Positions 49,540 through 60,117 are shown, numbered from the stretch's first letter. The stretch is DNA of 64,000 nucleotides from Roseiarcus sp963764955 (GCA_963764955.1 CAVXVE010000004.1:1-64000); one strand, 5' to 3'. Program-made: numbers and translations. The notes: generated by a model not told the origin, from the letters alone.

Positions 49540-50850
49540 ATGGGTGTGTCGGACGCTTTTGCGCGGGTGGTCGAGCTGATCGGGGCCACGGCTGTCGTCG
49601 TGCGGAGACAGGACGGGCGAAAGGTCGCGCCTGCTCTGGGTGGTGATCCAGCGATCCCGCCCGCCAAGCCGCAGGGCAGGATTCCGACGCTCAAGATGCC
49701 GACCGCCAAAGGCTGGAGCGAGGGGCAGGCGCCGGCCGCCGCCCCCGGGCTCAAGGTCAACGCGTTCGCGACCGGCCTCAAGCACCCTCGATGGATCTGC
49801 GTGCTGCCGAACGGCGACGTGCTCGCAGCCGAGGCGCTGACCCTGCCGGAGCCGATAAACTCCGTCTTCGACTACGCCATGTCGGCGACGATGAGACGGG
49901 CCGCCGCCATGGGAGAAAGCCCCAACCGCATCACGCTTCTGCGGGACGCCGATCACGACGGCGTCGCCGAGACGCGGAACGTGTTCCTCGACCGGCTGAA
50001 CCAGCCGTTCGGCATGGCGCTGCTTGGCGACACGTTCTACGTCGGCAATACCGATGGCGTGGTCGTCTTCCCCTATAGGCCGGGCGCGACCAGCATAACG
50101 GAGCCGGGACGCAGGCTGACCAAGCACAACGGCGGCGGGCACTGGACCCGCAGCCTGCTGCTCTCCCCCGACAAGACCAAGCTCTATATCGGGGTCGGCT
50201 CGCTGACCAACATCGCCGACAAGGGCATGGCCGTCGAACAGGGACGCGCCGCCATCCATGAGCTCGATCTCGCCAGCGGCAAGAGCCGCATCTTTGCCTC
50301 CGGCCTGCGCAATCCCGTGGGCCTGGCGTGGGAGCCTCGGACGGCGAGGCTCTGGACGGTGGTCAACGAGCGCGACGGTCTCGGCGACGAGACGCCGCCC
50401 GATTACCTCACCTCGGTTCGCGACGGCGGCTTCTACGGCTGGCCCTATTGCTATTGGGGCCAGACGGTCGACGACCGCGTGCCGCAGGATCCGAAGGCGG
50501 TCGCCAGCGCGATAACGCCGGACTACGCGCTCGGCGGCCACACCGCCTCGCTCGGCTTGTGCTGGCTGCCGGCGGGCGTCCTTCCCGGGTTCCCGGAGGG
50601 CATGGTGATCGGGCAGCACGGCTCGTGGAACCGGAGCACGCTCAGCGGCTACAAGGTGATCTTCGTGCCATTCGCCAACGGGCGCCCGGCCGGGCCGCCG
50701 CGCGAGATTCTCACCGGGTTCCTCGCGCCCGACGAGCGATCGTCGTTCGGACGGCCGGTCGGCGTGGCGCTGGGCCCGGATGGCTCGCTTCTGGTGGCCG
50801 ACGATGTCGGCGATGTGATCTGGCGCGTGACGGGAGAGCGGGGCGCTTAG
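49540..50850 (+). CDS. PQQ-type sorbosone/glucose dehydrogenase-like protein
   Basis: A 436-aa beta-propeller protein: GLKHPRWICVLPNGDVLAAE (about residues 78-97), NQPFGMALLGDTFYVGNTDG, ASGLRNPVGLAWEP and SWNRSTLSGYKV are typical of the soluble glucose/L-sorbosone dehydrogenase family. I chose ATG 49540 with GAGAG upstream. No clear signal peptide is seen, only a short hydrophobic VELIGATAVVV segment, so the location is uncertain. Substrate not predictable. Confidence 0.75.
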   Translation: MGVSDAFARVVELIGATAVVVRRQDGRKVAPALGGDPAIPPAKPQGRIPTLKMPTAKGWSEGQAPAAAPGLKVNAFATGLKHPRWICVLPNGDVLAAEALTLPEPINSVFDYAMSATMRRAAAMGESPNRITLLRDADHDGVAETRNVFLDRLNQPFGMALLGDTFYVGNTDGVVVFPYRPGATSITEPGRRLTKHNGGGHWTRSLLLSPDKTKLYIGVGSLTNIADKGMAVEQGRAAIHELDLASGKSRIFASGLRNPVGLAWEPRTARLWTVVNERDGLGDETPPDYLTSVRDGGFYGWPYCYWGQTVDDRVPQDPKAVASAITPDYALGGHTASLGLCWLPAGVLPGFPEGMVIGQHGSWNRSTLSGYKVIFVPFANGRPAGPPREILTGFLAPDERSSFGRPVGVALGPDGSLLVADDVGDVIWRVTGERGA

Positions 50851-50956
50851 AGCGCGCGGCTCGGAGCAGTGGGCGCCGGTCAAAGCGCGCGATCGAACAT
50901 AGATTAAAATGTTGTTATTGCGCGAAGCGAGAAGGCAACTGCCAAACTTAACTCCG

Positions 50957-51065
50957 GGACCTCGTCCTGAGGCGCCGCGAAGCGGCCTCGAAGGACGCTC
51001 CAGGACGCGCCGACCTGGACCATCCTTCGAGACGCCGCGCTCTGCGCGGCCCTCAGGATGAGGTC
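50957..51065. repeat. intergenic palindromic repeat (Rhizobiales REP-type)
   Basis: A roughly 109-bp element with outer inverted ends ACCTCGTCCTGAGG and CCTCAGGATGAGGT and inner GCCGCGAAGCGGC-type arms. It lies between two convergent genes. Elements of this kind are widespread in Rhizobiales genomes and may form an RNA hairpin that ends both transcripts. Nothing else is seen in 50,851-51,169. Confidence 0.65.
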
Positions 51066-51169
51066 CGTGGGGTTCGGCGCCATTCCGAAGCTCCAACTGG
51101 GCAGTGACGGGCGAACTAAACGGGGTCGCAAGTCCCTGAAAACATGGGGGCGCGCCGGTAGAAACGGAG

Positions 51170-53363
51170 CTAAGCCGCGTTTGGCTGTTCGGCGGCGCTC
51201 GGCAGCCGGGCGAGCAGCGCGATCAGCGCCCGGTCGTTGAGGACGGCGAGACGCTCGCGGCCGTTGAGCCAGGCGCGGGCGTCTTCGATCGTCTCCGCGT
51301 CGTTGAGCTTCGCCGCTGCGACCGCGGTCTCGACGTCGACGTCGCCGCGCCGGTGGCGAGGCGCTTCGGCGAGGAAGGACTCGTGCGCCGCTCTCAGCGC
51401 CTGGTCGGCCCAGATCGTCTCGAGCGCGTCGTCATGGTCATGGCCCGTCAGGGCGAGTTCGGCGGCGAGCGCATTGGCGCGGGTCACGACATGTGGGGGC
51501 GAAGTCTCCTCCGGCGTGCGCAGAAGCCCGATGCGGCGCATCGCAAGCCCAAGCGACAGGCTTCCGCTCGCCCATGAAAGCGGAATGGAAAGAATGAGTC
51601 CGGCGATGGTCGGGGACATCCAGACGATGAGGGAGGGCGAGATCAGCGCCGCCGCGAACAGCGTGATGAGGCCGAGGACCGTATGCGCGCGATGGCGGCG
51701 CGCGATGCTTCTGAACGGGATCGAGCCGTCGTCGCGCCGCTGCGGGTTCCAGCCGGTGTCGCGTCCCGACAGGATCTGCGCCACCGATCCGGACTGGATC
51801 AGCATCATGACCGCCGCCAGCGCGGCGGAGATGATGATCTCGACGATCGTCGAGGCGATGAGCGCCAGCGCCCCGCCGCAGCCGCGCCGCGTCTTCGGCT
51901 CCAGGAGCGCAATCGCAAGGCCGAGGAACTTGGGCGCGAGCAGGATCGCCGATCGTAAGCTCGAAAAGCCGCAGCGCGCGCTCGTAGTCGAAGCGCGGCC
52001 AGGCCGGAAAGAGCGAGAATTCCTTGGTGAAATATTCGGGCCGGATGTAGTGGGACTGCAGCACGAGCACGATGCCGACCAGGAGCTGCGCCATCCAGAG
52101 AGGCGACGAGAGATAGCCCATGATGCCGTTGGCGAGATGCTGCCGGGTCGCGAGGGTGAAGCCGCGCGCCCCGATGAGACGCGCATGCTGGAGATTGCCC
52201 TGGCACCATCGCCGGTCGCGGGCGGCAAGATCGATGAGCGAGGGCGGGCTCTCCTCGTAGGAGCCGCCGAGCCATGGCAGCATGTAGACGGTGTAGCCGG
52301 CCCGCAGCATCAGCCCCGCCTCGACGAAATCGTGGCTGAGGATGTGGCCGCCGAACGGCGGCTTGCCGGGCAGGTCCGGCAATCCGCAATGATCCGCGAA
52401 GGCGCGGGTGCGGATGATCGCGTTATGGCCCCAGTAGTTGCCGTCGTGTCCCATCCATGCGCTCAAGCCCGCGGCGATGACCGGGCCGGCGATCCGGGCG
52501 GCGAATTGCTGCAGGCGCGCGAACACCGTGTTGCGGTTGACGATCAGCGGCGTGCTCTGGATGACGCCTGCGTCGGGGTCGGCCTCCATCGCCGCGGCGA
52601 GGCCGACGATCGCTTCGCCCGTCATCACGCTGTCGGCGTCGAGCACCACCATATGCGGGTAGTGGCCGCCCCAATGGGTGATGAAATCGGCGACGTTGCC
52701 GGCCTTGCGGCCCATGTTCCTTCGCCGCCTGCGGTAGTAGAGGCGCGCCTGCGGCAACCGCGCGCGCATCGCCAGGAACGCGCGCTCCTCCGCGATCCAG
52801 ATATTGGAGTCGGTGGTGTCGGAGATGAGGAAGAAGTCGAACGCATGCGCCTGGCCCGCGCCTTCGACGTCCTCGAAGATGGCCTGCATGGCGCCGAACA
52901 CGCGCGAGGGCGCCTCGTTGTAGATCGGCATCACGACCGCGGTCCGCTCCCGCAGGACCGGCGCGGGCTTTCCCGGGCCCCGATGCGCAAGCAGCCACAC
53001 AAAGCCCGCGATGCTGGCGGTGAACGAGAGCGTGATCCAGGAGAAGGTGATGACGAACAGGACCGCGATCACCCATTCGAGCGGCGTGATCGCGCCGATC
53101 GAAACGACCCTGAACATCTGATCGGCGCCATATGCGGTCAAGGCCAGAGCCCCGCCGAACACCGCGAGACGGGTCAGAATCGGCGGTCCGGCGAGTCGGG
53201 GTGCGGCGAGCTGGCGGCGATTGCGGCGGGAGAATCGCCAAAACGACTGCGCCGGCATGGCGAGCGGCGCAAATCCGGGCATCGAGGCGCCGAGCGACGA
53301 CCCGGTGTCGTCCCGCCCGGCGTCGCCGTGCGCGAGCGTCAGGCTGTCCAACGGTAGAGCCAT
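51170..53363 (-). CDS. opgH: glucans biosynthesis glucosyltransferase H (one frameshift)
   Basis: The intact protein would be about 730 aa. GT2 glycosyltransferase motifs: TAVVMPIYNEAPSRVFGAMQ, VVLDADSVM (DxD-like), and DRRWCQGNLQHARL (QxxRW-like), between membrane helices. The frame changes near 51,950 after RLFELTI into AILLAPKFLGL; the total span is one base over a multiple of three, explained by GG for G. The start overlaps the upstream opgG-like gene by 25 bases. Product: beta-glucan backbone polymerised and exported to the periplasm. Confidence 0.8.
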
Positions 53364-54880
53364 GTTTCGCTCGCCGCCTGATTGTCAACTCTGAGCGTCA
53401 GGCGCAGCTCTGAATAGTTTTCCGAGCCCGGGTCAAGATCGAAAACGACGCGCACCGAACGCCTGTCTTTATAGGCAAAAAGCCGGACGGAGACGATCTT
53501 GCCCGGGGCCGCCTGAATGTCCGCGCTCGCGGCTGCGGCTTTCGCCGGGTCGGCGAACATGTCGCCCGCCATTTCGACCGCGAAGCGCTGATGGTCGCCG
53601 GCCTTGCCGCGTCGCGATGACACGCAGGACGCCAGCGGCGGCCGGGATGGCGGCGACCAGCACCAGAACTGCCGGAACGCCATCGACTGGGTGGTGGCCG
53701 CGGCCATGCCGGCCTTGGGGCGCCATTGGACGATGACGTTCTCGTTGGCCTCCGAGGCGGCCGGGATTTCCAGGAGACGGTGGTCGCCCTGCGCCCAATC
53801 GCCGATCGGCTCGATCCATAGCGACGGCTCCAATTCCCAGTGCGTCTCGTCGTCGTAGAATGCGTCGAACGTGCGGCTGCGCTGCAAAAGCCCGAAGCCG
53901 CGCGGTTTGACGTCGGAAAAGGCCGAGATCTGCAGGGTCTCCCGATTGGAGACCGGGCGCCAGAGCCACTCGCCGCCTCCAGTTAAAATTTGCAGCCCGG
54001 TCAACTCGTAGGCCGCGGCGCGGACATCATCGGGACGTCGATGATCGAGCGGGCTGAAGAGATGGGCCGCGGCCATGGCCCCGAATCCCAGTTTGTCGAC
54101 CGCCGTCCGCGCGATCAACGTCATCTCGGTGTCGATGATGGTGATCTCCTGCGGGCGCAGCGTGAAGCGGTACGCGCCGGTGACGCTCGCCGAATCGAGG
54201 AGCGCATGAATGGTGAGCGTGTTCGCCGCCGGGTTGGGCTTTTCGATCCAGAACTCGCGAAACAGCGGAAATTCTTCGCCCGGGTCGTCGCCGGTCCGAA
54301 TCGCAAGGCCGCGCGCGGTGAGGCCGAAAGGCTGGGTGTGCGCCCGTGCGCGATAGAAGGTCGCGCCCTGGAAGATCGCGACGTCCTCGAAGCCCTGATC
54401 CGACGACTTGAGGATGCGGAGGCCCGAAAAACCGAGGTCGCCCAGAGGGCCGGGAGGCTTCAACGGGCCGAAGTCGAAATCGGCCGCGTCGTAGAGCACT
54501 TTTTGCGACATGCCGTTTTCGACGATGTTGATCCCGACCGGAGTCGTGTAAACGAAGCCCCGATGCAGCGGCTCGAGGGAAAAGCCGAGTTTGTCGGCGC
54601 TCCAGATCGCGGTGCCCGGCACGCGCCTGATCGCCGCATATTGTTCGAAAGTGAGGCCCGAAAAGACGCTTGGCAGGGCCGCCTGCGGCTCCTTGAAAGG
54701 CTTCGAAGCCAGTTCGGCCGCCATTTTCAGCACCGCGTCGGCGGAAAAGGGAACGGGCTTGCCCAGCGGTTCGGCGGCGGCGCGCGGCGAGCCGGGCACG
54801 GGCAGCGACGCCGCAAGCGTTCCGCCGACGGCCAGCTGTAAGAATTCGCGACGCTGTCTGTCCGTCATCCGGTTTGTCAT
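53339..54880 (-). CDS. opgG: periplasmic glucan biosynthesis protein OpgG/OpgD
   Basis: A 513-aa protein of the MdoG family: PFKEPQAALPSVFSGLTFEQ, YAAIRRVPGTAIW, FGLLQRSRTFDAFYDDETHW and SLWIEPIGDW are family signatures. The N-terminus has QRREFLQLAVGG, a twin-arginine motif, then a hydrophobic stretch to AAA, so export is probably by Tat, as for OpgD. It is co-transcribed with the opgH-like gene to its left. It shapes the osmoregulated periplasmic glucan chain. Confidence 0.8.
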   Translation of the reverse strand: MTNRMTDRQRREFLQLAVGGTLAASLPVPGSPRAAAEPLGKPVPFSADAVLKMAAELASKPFKEPQAALPSVFSGLTFEQYAAIRRVPGTAIWSADKLGFSLEPLHRGFVYTTPVGINIVENGMSQKVLYDAADFDFGPLKPPGPLGDLGFSGLRILKSSDQGFEDVAIFQGATFYRARAHTQPFGLTARGLAIRTGDDPGEEFPLFREFWIEKPNPAANTLTIHALLDSASVTGAYRFTLRPQEITIIDTEMTLIARTAVDKLGFGAMAAAHLFSPLDHRRPDDVRAAAYELTGLQILTGGGEWLWRPVSNRETLQISAFSDVKPRGFGLLQRSRTFDAFYDDETHWELEPSLWIEPIGDWAQGDHRLLEIPAASEANENVIVQWRPKAGMAAATTQSMAFRQFWCWSPPSRPPLASCVSSRRGKAGDHQRFAVEMAGDMFADPAKAAAASADIQAAPGKIVSVRLFAYKDRRSVRVVFDLDPGSENYSELRLTLRVDNQAASETWLYRWTA

Positions 54881-55213
54881 TCATTCGCCGCCGGATCGAA
54901 AACCGCGCATGAGCGGCCCGACGCGACGGCGTTTCCAGCCCAAAATGAAAAATCAGCCGATAAGGAACAGGAAAAACGCCGCGCCAGCCTCACGCGTTCC
55001 GTCCCCGGCGTCTCGGTTGTATATCGTTTTTTGCGACGCAGCGAGACGCTTTTTGTCAGCCCCGCCAAATGGCGTTGAGGCAGGTTCGGCTCCAGGTTCG
55101 AACTCATGGCTGGAAACCTCGCGCGCGGGCGGCGATATTGGCCGCGGAGCGATCCGAAAGGCGATTCGGAGGCCCGTGCCTTCGCCGACGACCCCTGAGA
55201 GAGCAGAAGTCCC
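54881..55213. other. divergent intergenic region opgG / glmU
   Basis: 333 bases with no convincing gene; promoters for opgG (- strand) and glmU (+ strand) should lie here. The + strand leader ends in GAGAGAGCAGAAGTCCC before the glmU ATG. No riboswitch or clear boxes recognised. Confidence 0.45.
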
Positions 55214-56560
55214 ATGACCGCCAACGTCCGCCGCTGTCTGACCATCGTGCTTGCCGCCGGCGAGGGGGTGCGCATGCGCTCGGCCAAGCCCAAGGTCCTG
55301 CATGAGCTCGCGGGCCGCTCGATGCTGGCGCATGCGCTTTCGGCCGTCCTTGAGGGCGCGATGGGCGATATCGCGGTGGTCGTCGCTTCCGAAGGCGACG
55401 GCGTCGCCGCCGAGGCCCTGAAGGCCGCGCCGGAAGCGAAGATCGCCGTCCAGCGTGAGCGCCGGGGCACCGCCGACGCGGTTCTGGCGGCGCGCGATCA
55501 GATCAAGCGCGGCTACGACGACATTCTCGTCGTCTATGCGGACATTCCGCTGATCGAGGCCTCGACGCTGGCGGCGATGCGGGCGGAATTGGCCTCGGGC
55601 GCGGACGTGGCGGCGCTGGGATTTGAGGCCGCCGATCCGGCTGGCTATGGCCGCCTCATCGAGCGCGACCGGCGCCTGGTCGCGATCCGCGAGGAGAAGG
55701 ACGCGACCGCCGAGGAGCGCGCCTCACGGCTGTGCAACGCCGGACCGATCGCCTTCAGCGGCGCCGAGGCCATGAACCTTCTCGCGGCGGTGACGCCGCA
55801 CAACGCCCAAAAGGAATATTACCTCACCGACATCGTCGAGATCGCCAACGCGCGGGGCCTCGCGGCGCGCACCCTGGTCGCCAGGGAGAAGGAGGTCATG
55901 GGCGTCAACGACCGGGTGCAGCTCGCCACCGCGGAGGCGGCGATGCAGGACCGCCTGCGCCGGCGCGCCATGATTGCGGGCGCGACGTTGACCGCCCCCG
56001 AAACCGTGTTCATGGCGTTTGACGCGAAGATCGGCCGCGATGTCCTGATCGAGCCCCATGTCGTGATCGGACCCCGATGCACGATCGAGGACGGCGCGAC
56101 GATCCGCTCCTTCTCGTATCTCGAGAACGCGCGCATCGCAGGCGGCGCGATCGTCGGACCGTTCGCGCGCCTCAGGCCCGGCGCGGACATCGGCGCCAAC
56201 GCCAGAATCGGCAATTTCGTCGAGATCAAGCAGTCGGCGATCGAGGACGGCGCCAAGATCAACCATTTGAGCTACATCGGCGACGCGCGGGTCGGGCCCA
56301 AGGCCAATATCGGCGCCGGAACCATCGTGTGCAATTACGACGGCTTCGCCAAGCACAAGACCGACATCGGCGCTGGCGCCTTCGTCGGCTCGAACTCCGC
56401 CCTCGTCGCCCCAGTGACGATCGGCGCGGGCGCCTATATCGCCTCAGGCTCGGTCATCACCCAGCCGGTCGAGGCCGACGCGCTCGCGGTGGCGCGCGGC
56501 CGCCAGGAGGCCAAGGCTGGATGGGCGAAGGCGTTCCGGGCCAAGCATAAGAAAGGCTGA
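55214..56560 (+). CDS. glmU: bifunctional GlmU (GlcNAc-1-P uridyltransferase / GlcN-1-P acetyltransferase)
   Basis: A 448-aa protein. The N-terminal pyrophosphorylase domain has LAAGEGVRMRSAKPKVLHEL (residues 13-32), QRERRGTADAVLAA and VVYADIPLI. The C-terminal left-handed beta helix (from about 250) has RLRPGADIGANARIGNFVEI, NIGAGTIVCNYDGFAKHKT and FVGSNSALVAPV. It makes UDP-GlcNAc for peptidoglycan and LPS. The length and all motifs are normal. Confidence 0.95.
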   Translation: MTANVRRCLTIVLAAGEGVRMRSAKPKVLHELAGRSMLAHALSAVLEGAMGDIAVVVASEGDGVAAEALKAAPEAKIAVQRERRGTADAVLAARDQIKRGYDDILVVYADIPLIEASTLAAMRAELASGADVAALGFEAADPAGYGRLIERDRRLVAIREEKDATAEERASRLCNAGPIAFSGAEAMNLLAAVTPHNAQKEYYLTDIVEIANARGLAARTLVAREKEVMGVNDRVQLATAEAAMQDRLRRRAMIAGATLTAPETVFMAFDAKIGRDVLIEPHVVIGPRCTIEDGATIRSFSYLENARIAGGAIVGPFARLRPGADIGANARIGNFVEIKQSAIEDGAKINHLSYIGDARVGPKANIGAGTIVCNYDGFAKHKTDIGAGAFVGSNSALVAPVTIGAGAYIASGSVITQPVEADALAVARGRQEAKAGWAKAFRAKHKKG

Positions 56561-56690
56561 GTTGCTGACTGCGCGTCAAAGCGGGCGCGTGATCCCTTGG
56601 GATGACGCACCCAACCCAAGGCATAATTGCCTTCCCGATCTTGCGGGCGTCATTGGCGGACCATAACTTTCCTTCCTTGGACCATGTGTC

Positions 56691-57599
56691 ATGTCCTCAT
56701 CGACTTTGCGGATTCTTGGCTATGTGGCGCTGCCTTTGTCGGCTTTCGCCGTCGCGGACAGCGCCGAAGCGGGCCTTCTCGGAAGCGCTCTTTCCTCGTT
56801 CGGGCATTCATCGCCCGTGCAAACCGTCCAGTTTGGTGGCAGTAATTGTTACTACGCCGAGGGGTGGAACGGCCGCGGCTGGTATCAGTGCGGCTCCGAA
56901 TGGAACTATGGTTTTGGTTGGATCGGCCCCTTCAACCTCAACACCTTTGGCGCCTCCGCGAGCCGGCGCCATCATCGCCATGGCGCAGTCGTTTCCTATC
57001 CCCGGGCGCTGAACCCCGTTTACCCCCGCCTCGAGCCGCCTCGGCGGCTAGGCGCGTGGCGCGCCGGCGTTTCGGATACTTTCGGCGCCGTGGCGCCCAG
57101 GCTTGCATCGCTTTGGCGCCGGCGGCGTTCCCACCGCGCCTAATTTCCGCGCCGGCGCCGCGACCGTCTCCCCCAGTTTTGCCGGCGGCGGATTCCACGG
57201 CGGCCTTGGCGGCGGCAATTTTCATCACTTTCACGGCGCCGGAATTCCCCACATCGGCGCGCCTGTCTCGCCCGGCTTCGCGGCGGCGGCGGGTTCCATG
57301 GGCTTGGCGGGGCGGGAGGAGTTCCATGGCGTCGCCCACCAGCCCGCATCATCGGCGCGCCGGCCTCGCCGGGTTTTATCGGCGGCGGGTTTCATGGGCC
57401 GGGCGGGGCGGGAGGGTTCCAGGGCTTGGCGGGCCCACCAGGCGTCGCACATCGGCGCGCCTACCTCGCCGGGTTTTGCGGGCGGCGGGTTGCGCGGGCC
57501 TGGCGCGGCGGGAGGTTTCCATGGCGTTCCGGCGGCGTGTGGCCGCACATCGGCACGCTCGCCTCGCCCGGTCTTATTGGCGGCGGAGGACATGGCTGA
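56691..57599 (+). pseudogene. secreted Gly/His-rich repeat protein (frameshifted)
   Basis: The start MSSSTLRILGYVALPLSAFA (ending ADSAEA) is a signal peptide, followed by NCYYAEGWNGRGWYQCGSEW with two cysteines. From about 57,050 the reading jumps between frames, yet four or five copies of an HIGAPxSPGFxGGGFHG-type repeat can be traced, and the last frame ends GTLASPGLIGGGGHG at the TGA at 57597. The intact protein would be about 300 aa. It resembles secreted Gly-rich, possibly metal-binding or surface proteins. Confidence 0.5.
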
Positions 57600-57668
57600 G
57601 GCGGCGCGGCTCTCCGGGAGCCCGGCCACGCGCCCTTTCGGCCGGCGCTCGGCATCGCGAGCAGCGCT

Positions 57669-58542
57669 TCACGCCGGATCGAGCAGCGCAAACACGCTGA
57701 CGAGAGCGACGACGAGCGAGCCCAGCGCGATTTCCGCGACGCTGGTCAAGCGCAAAGCGGCGAGCGCGCGTCGGCTCGGACTTGAGCCGCGGAGCGAGAA
57801 CAAAGCGATTGAAGACCGCAAGCGCGATCATGATCCCGACGATGCCGAGTTTCGCGATCAGAAGCGCGCGATAGGGCGTCGTCGGCGGGATCGGCGGGTG
57901 ACCGGACGTCAGCGCGATGTTGACGAGGCCGGTGAGAATGATCGCCGCGACGACGAGCTGGCCGCAGAACGAAAAGCTCATCATCGCCTGCACCGCGTCT
58001 CTCCGCAGATCGTCGCGGTCATAGGCGCGAAGGCACATCGCGAAGGCGATCAGGCCGCCGAGCCACGCGCCCGCCGCCAGAAGATGCACAGCGTGGTTCA
58101 AGCGGTGCAGGACGCCTTCGGCGCCGGTCTGCATCGCGGCGTGGCCGACGAGGCCGAGGCTCGCCAGCAGCGCCGCCGAAGCGAGCGATGTCGCCGCCCA
58201 GCGCTCGCGCGGGCCGAAAACGACCACCGCGACCAGCGCCGCCGCCAGCACGAGATGCGCCGCCCATGCATGGCCGAAGGCGGTGTCGCTGAGCACGGTC
58301 CCGATCACGCTCACGTCGAGGGCGGCGCTCAAGTCCCCGGCCATCGCGGCGGCCTCAAGCTGAAGCCACGCGACCGCGGTCAGAAGCGCGACGACGCTGG
58401 CGATCAGCGCAAGCCGGCGCGCCGCCGGCGACAGCGCGAGCCTGAGCCGTTCCGGCGCATAGAGCCAAAGATACGCGCTCATGCCGAACGCCAGCATCGC
58501 CGCCATGAAATGGACGAAGCGGCAAAGCGCGAGGGCGGTCAC
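57669..58542 (-). CDS. copD: CopD-family copper membrane protein (one frameshift)
   Basis: An eight-helix membrane protein of about 290 aa. ALCRFVHFMAAMLAFGMSAY (about residues 5-24), WAAHLVLAAALVA, HRLNHAVHLLAAGAWLGGLI (about 146-165) and GQLVVAAIILTGLVNIAL carry the His residues expected in CopD. The frame changes near 57,760; the continuation LTSVAEIALGSLVVALVSVF and the stop at 57,669 complete the last helix. The span is one base over a multiple of three. Copper uptake partner of CopC. Confidence 0.7.
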
Positions 58543-58818
58543 GGGCGATCGAAATCAGCGCGCCGAGGGCCGAACGCGCCGCGCGCGCCCGCGTTCTCGG
58601 TTAGCGCAAATCTCTGCTGGCGCTTGCCGCCGCATGCGGCCCCTTCACGTCTTCATGCCCCCGTTCACTTCATATCGGAGGCTCGTCGAAGGCGCGAGCG
58701 GTTGCTCAAGCCCGCATTGCGCGCTCGAGCAATCGTGGGGGACGGCAAAGAGTTGGCCAACGCCGCGGTGCGCTTTGCCGCCTCAAACCTGAGCGAAACC
58801 GCGGACCAGCCCGAAACC

Positions 58819-59379
58819 TTATGGTTTCACCGGAACCATGATGTGCGCGTACGGAGTATTGGGATACATCACATACGGCTTTGACGTATCCGGTTGTTCG
58901 GCGGTCGGATAGTCTTTCACCAAGTCCCCAACGTTGAAAAGCATAACATGTGGTCCGGTCGTTACCCATTGCCGGCCGGAAGGCGGCTTGGTGGCGAAAG
59001 GATCCATGTTATCGGGGTCAGATCCAGCCACCAGCATGTAACCAAAGCCAATAACTCCCTTGGGCGGATCCTTATGATTTAGCCATGCCATCGTCCACGC
59101 CATGCCGCCCTTGTCCACGCACATCGGATCGGGTCCGGGTGAATCTGGGATATCCGGCATGCAGATGTAGCCGTTGGTGCCCTTGCGAATGGTCCGCATG
59201 TTGCCCTGCGCATCGAATGTAACAATCTCAGCGTCCTTCGCCACAGCGGCCGGCGCGGCGCTTTCTGCACTGGCGATGACCTGGGCGTCGGTGAGCGGGC
59301 CTCCGGTCTCGACTGAGGCCGCATGCGCAACGAAAGGCGCAGTACAGGCAAGCAATGCAAATGTCAGCGAAGCGCGCAT
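58819..59379 (-). CDS. secreted protein of unknown function in copper cluster
   Basis: A 186-aa protein. Signal peptide (RASLTFALLACTAPFVAHAA), then AEIVTFDAQGNMRTIRKGTN, CMPDIPDSPGPDPMCVDKG with two Cys, and MVPVKP at the end. It is between the copC/PCuAC genes and copD on the same strand, separated by gaps of 197 and 276 bp, so it may have its own promoter. No known family recognised; probably periplasmic. Confidence 0.6.
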   Translation of the reverse strand: MRASLTFALLACTAPFVAHAASVETGGPLTDAQVIASAESAAPAAVAKDAEIVTFDAQGNMRTIRKGTNGYICMPDIPDSPGPDPMCVDKGGMAWTMAWLNHKDPPKGVIGFGYMLVAGSDPDNMDPFATKPPSGRQWVTTGPHVMLFNVGDLVKDYPTAEQPDTSKPYVMYPNTPYAHIMVPVKP

Positions 59380-59576
59380 GACTTCCTCCCTATGGGCGAT
59401 AAAATGCGGCGCTCGGCGACCAAGTGTCGCCCTGCGGCTCGGCCGCCCTCAAACACGAATGTGCGCCGCAAATTTATGCTAATCGTAAAGGGCCAAATAT
59501 ACTGCACGGTTTCGCTGGAACGGCAATTGATAGAACTACCTATTGGCAGCCGCGTTACAGCCTAGCCTTGTAGGCC

Positions 59577-60077
59577 TTACTTCATATTTCCCATCCCCTT
59601 CATGGCGCCTGCAGCCCCGCCAGGCCCGGCGGCGCCGATTCCCATGACGCTGAACTCGACCTCGACCGGTCCGGCATGTTCGAATTTAAGCGTGGCCTTG
59701 ACGCTTTCTCCTTTCACCAGCGGATGGGTCAGGCGCTTGAACATCAAATGGTAGCCGCCGGGCGTGAGCGCGACCGAGCCGTGGGCGGGGATGGCGAGCC
59801 CGCCCTCAACCTCTCGCATCTCCATCACGCCGTTCTTGGACGTCATCTGATGGACTTCGACCGTGGCGAAATCCGCCGTTCCTCCTGTCAGCCGGTCGGG
59901 CGCCGCGCCGTTGTTGCGGATCGTCAAATAGCCGCCGCCGACCGGCGCCCCCTTCGGGGTTGCGCGCGCCCAGGGGCTTTCGATCACGATGTCGCCGGCC
60001 TTGAACGCCTGCGCCAGCGCAGGCGCTGCGCTTATGGCGAAAGCCAGCGCCAGGGTGAAAAGAGAATGTCTCATCAT
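59577..60077 (-). CDS. PCu(A)C-type periplasmic copper chaperone
   Basis: A 166-aa protein. Signal peptide to about residue 22; then the copper site H76-x10-M87-x22-H110-x-M112 (VEVHQM, MEMREV, YHLMF), very close to the family pattern. WARATPKGAPVGGGYLTI is also typical. The C-terminal tail is Met/Gly-rich (GAMKGMGNMK) and may add copper ligands. It delivers Cu(I) to oxidases or other copper enzymes and lies 40 bp after copC. Confidence 0.85.
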   Translation of the reverse strand: MMRHSLFTLALAFAISAAPALAQAFKAGDIVIESPWARATPKGAPVGGGYLTIRNNGAAPDRLTGGTADFATVEVHQMTSKNGVMEMREVEGGLAIPAHGSVALTPGGYHLMFKRLTHPLVKGESVKATLKFEHAGPVEVEFSVMGIGAAGPGGAAGAMKGMGNMK

Positions 60078-60117
60078 GCGTCCTTTCCGCCTGCTGACCG
60101 CCTCGGGCCGCGCGCCG

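Noticed and set aside
49444..51096. - strand open frame of 550 codons opposite the PQQ-type dehydrogenase
   Set aside because: Shadow of a motif-bearing propeller protein; it also runs through the REP element.
51237..53357. + strand open frame of 706 codons opposite opgH
   Set aside because: Antisense to glycosyltransferase motifs and Arg/Glu/Ala-rich throughout.
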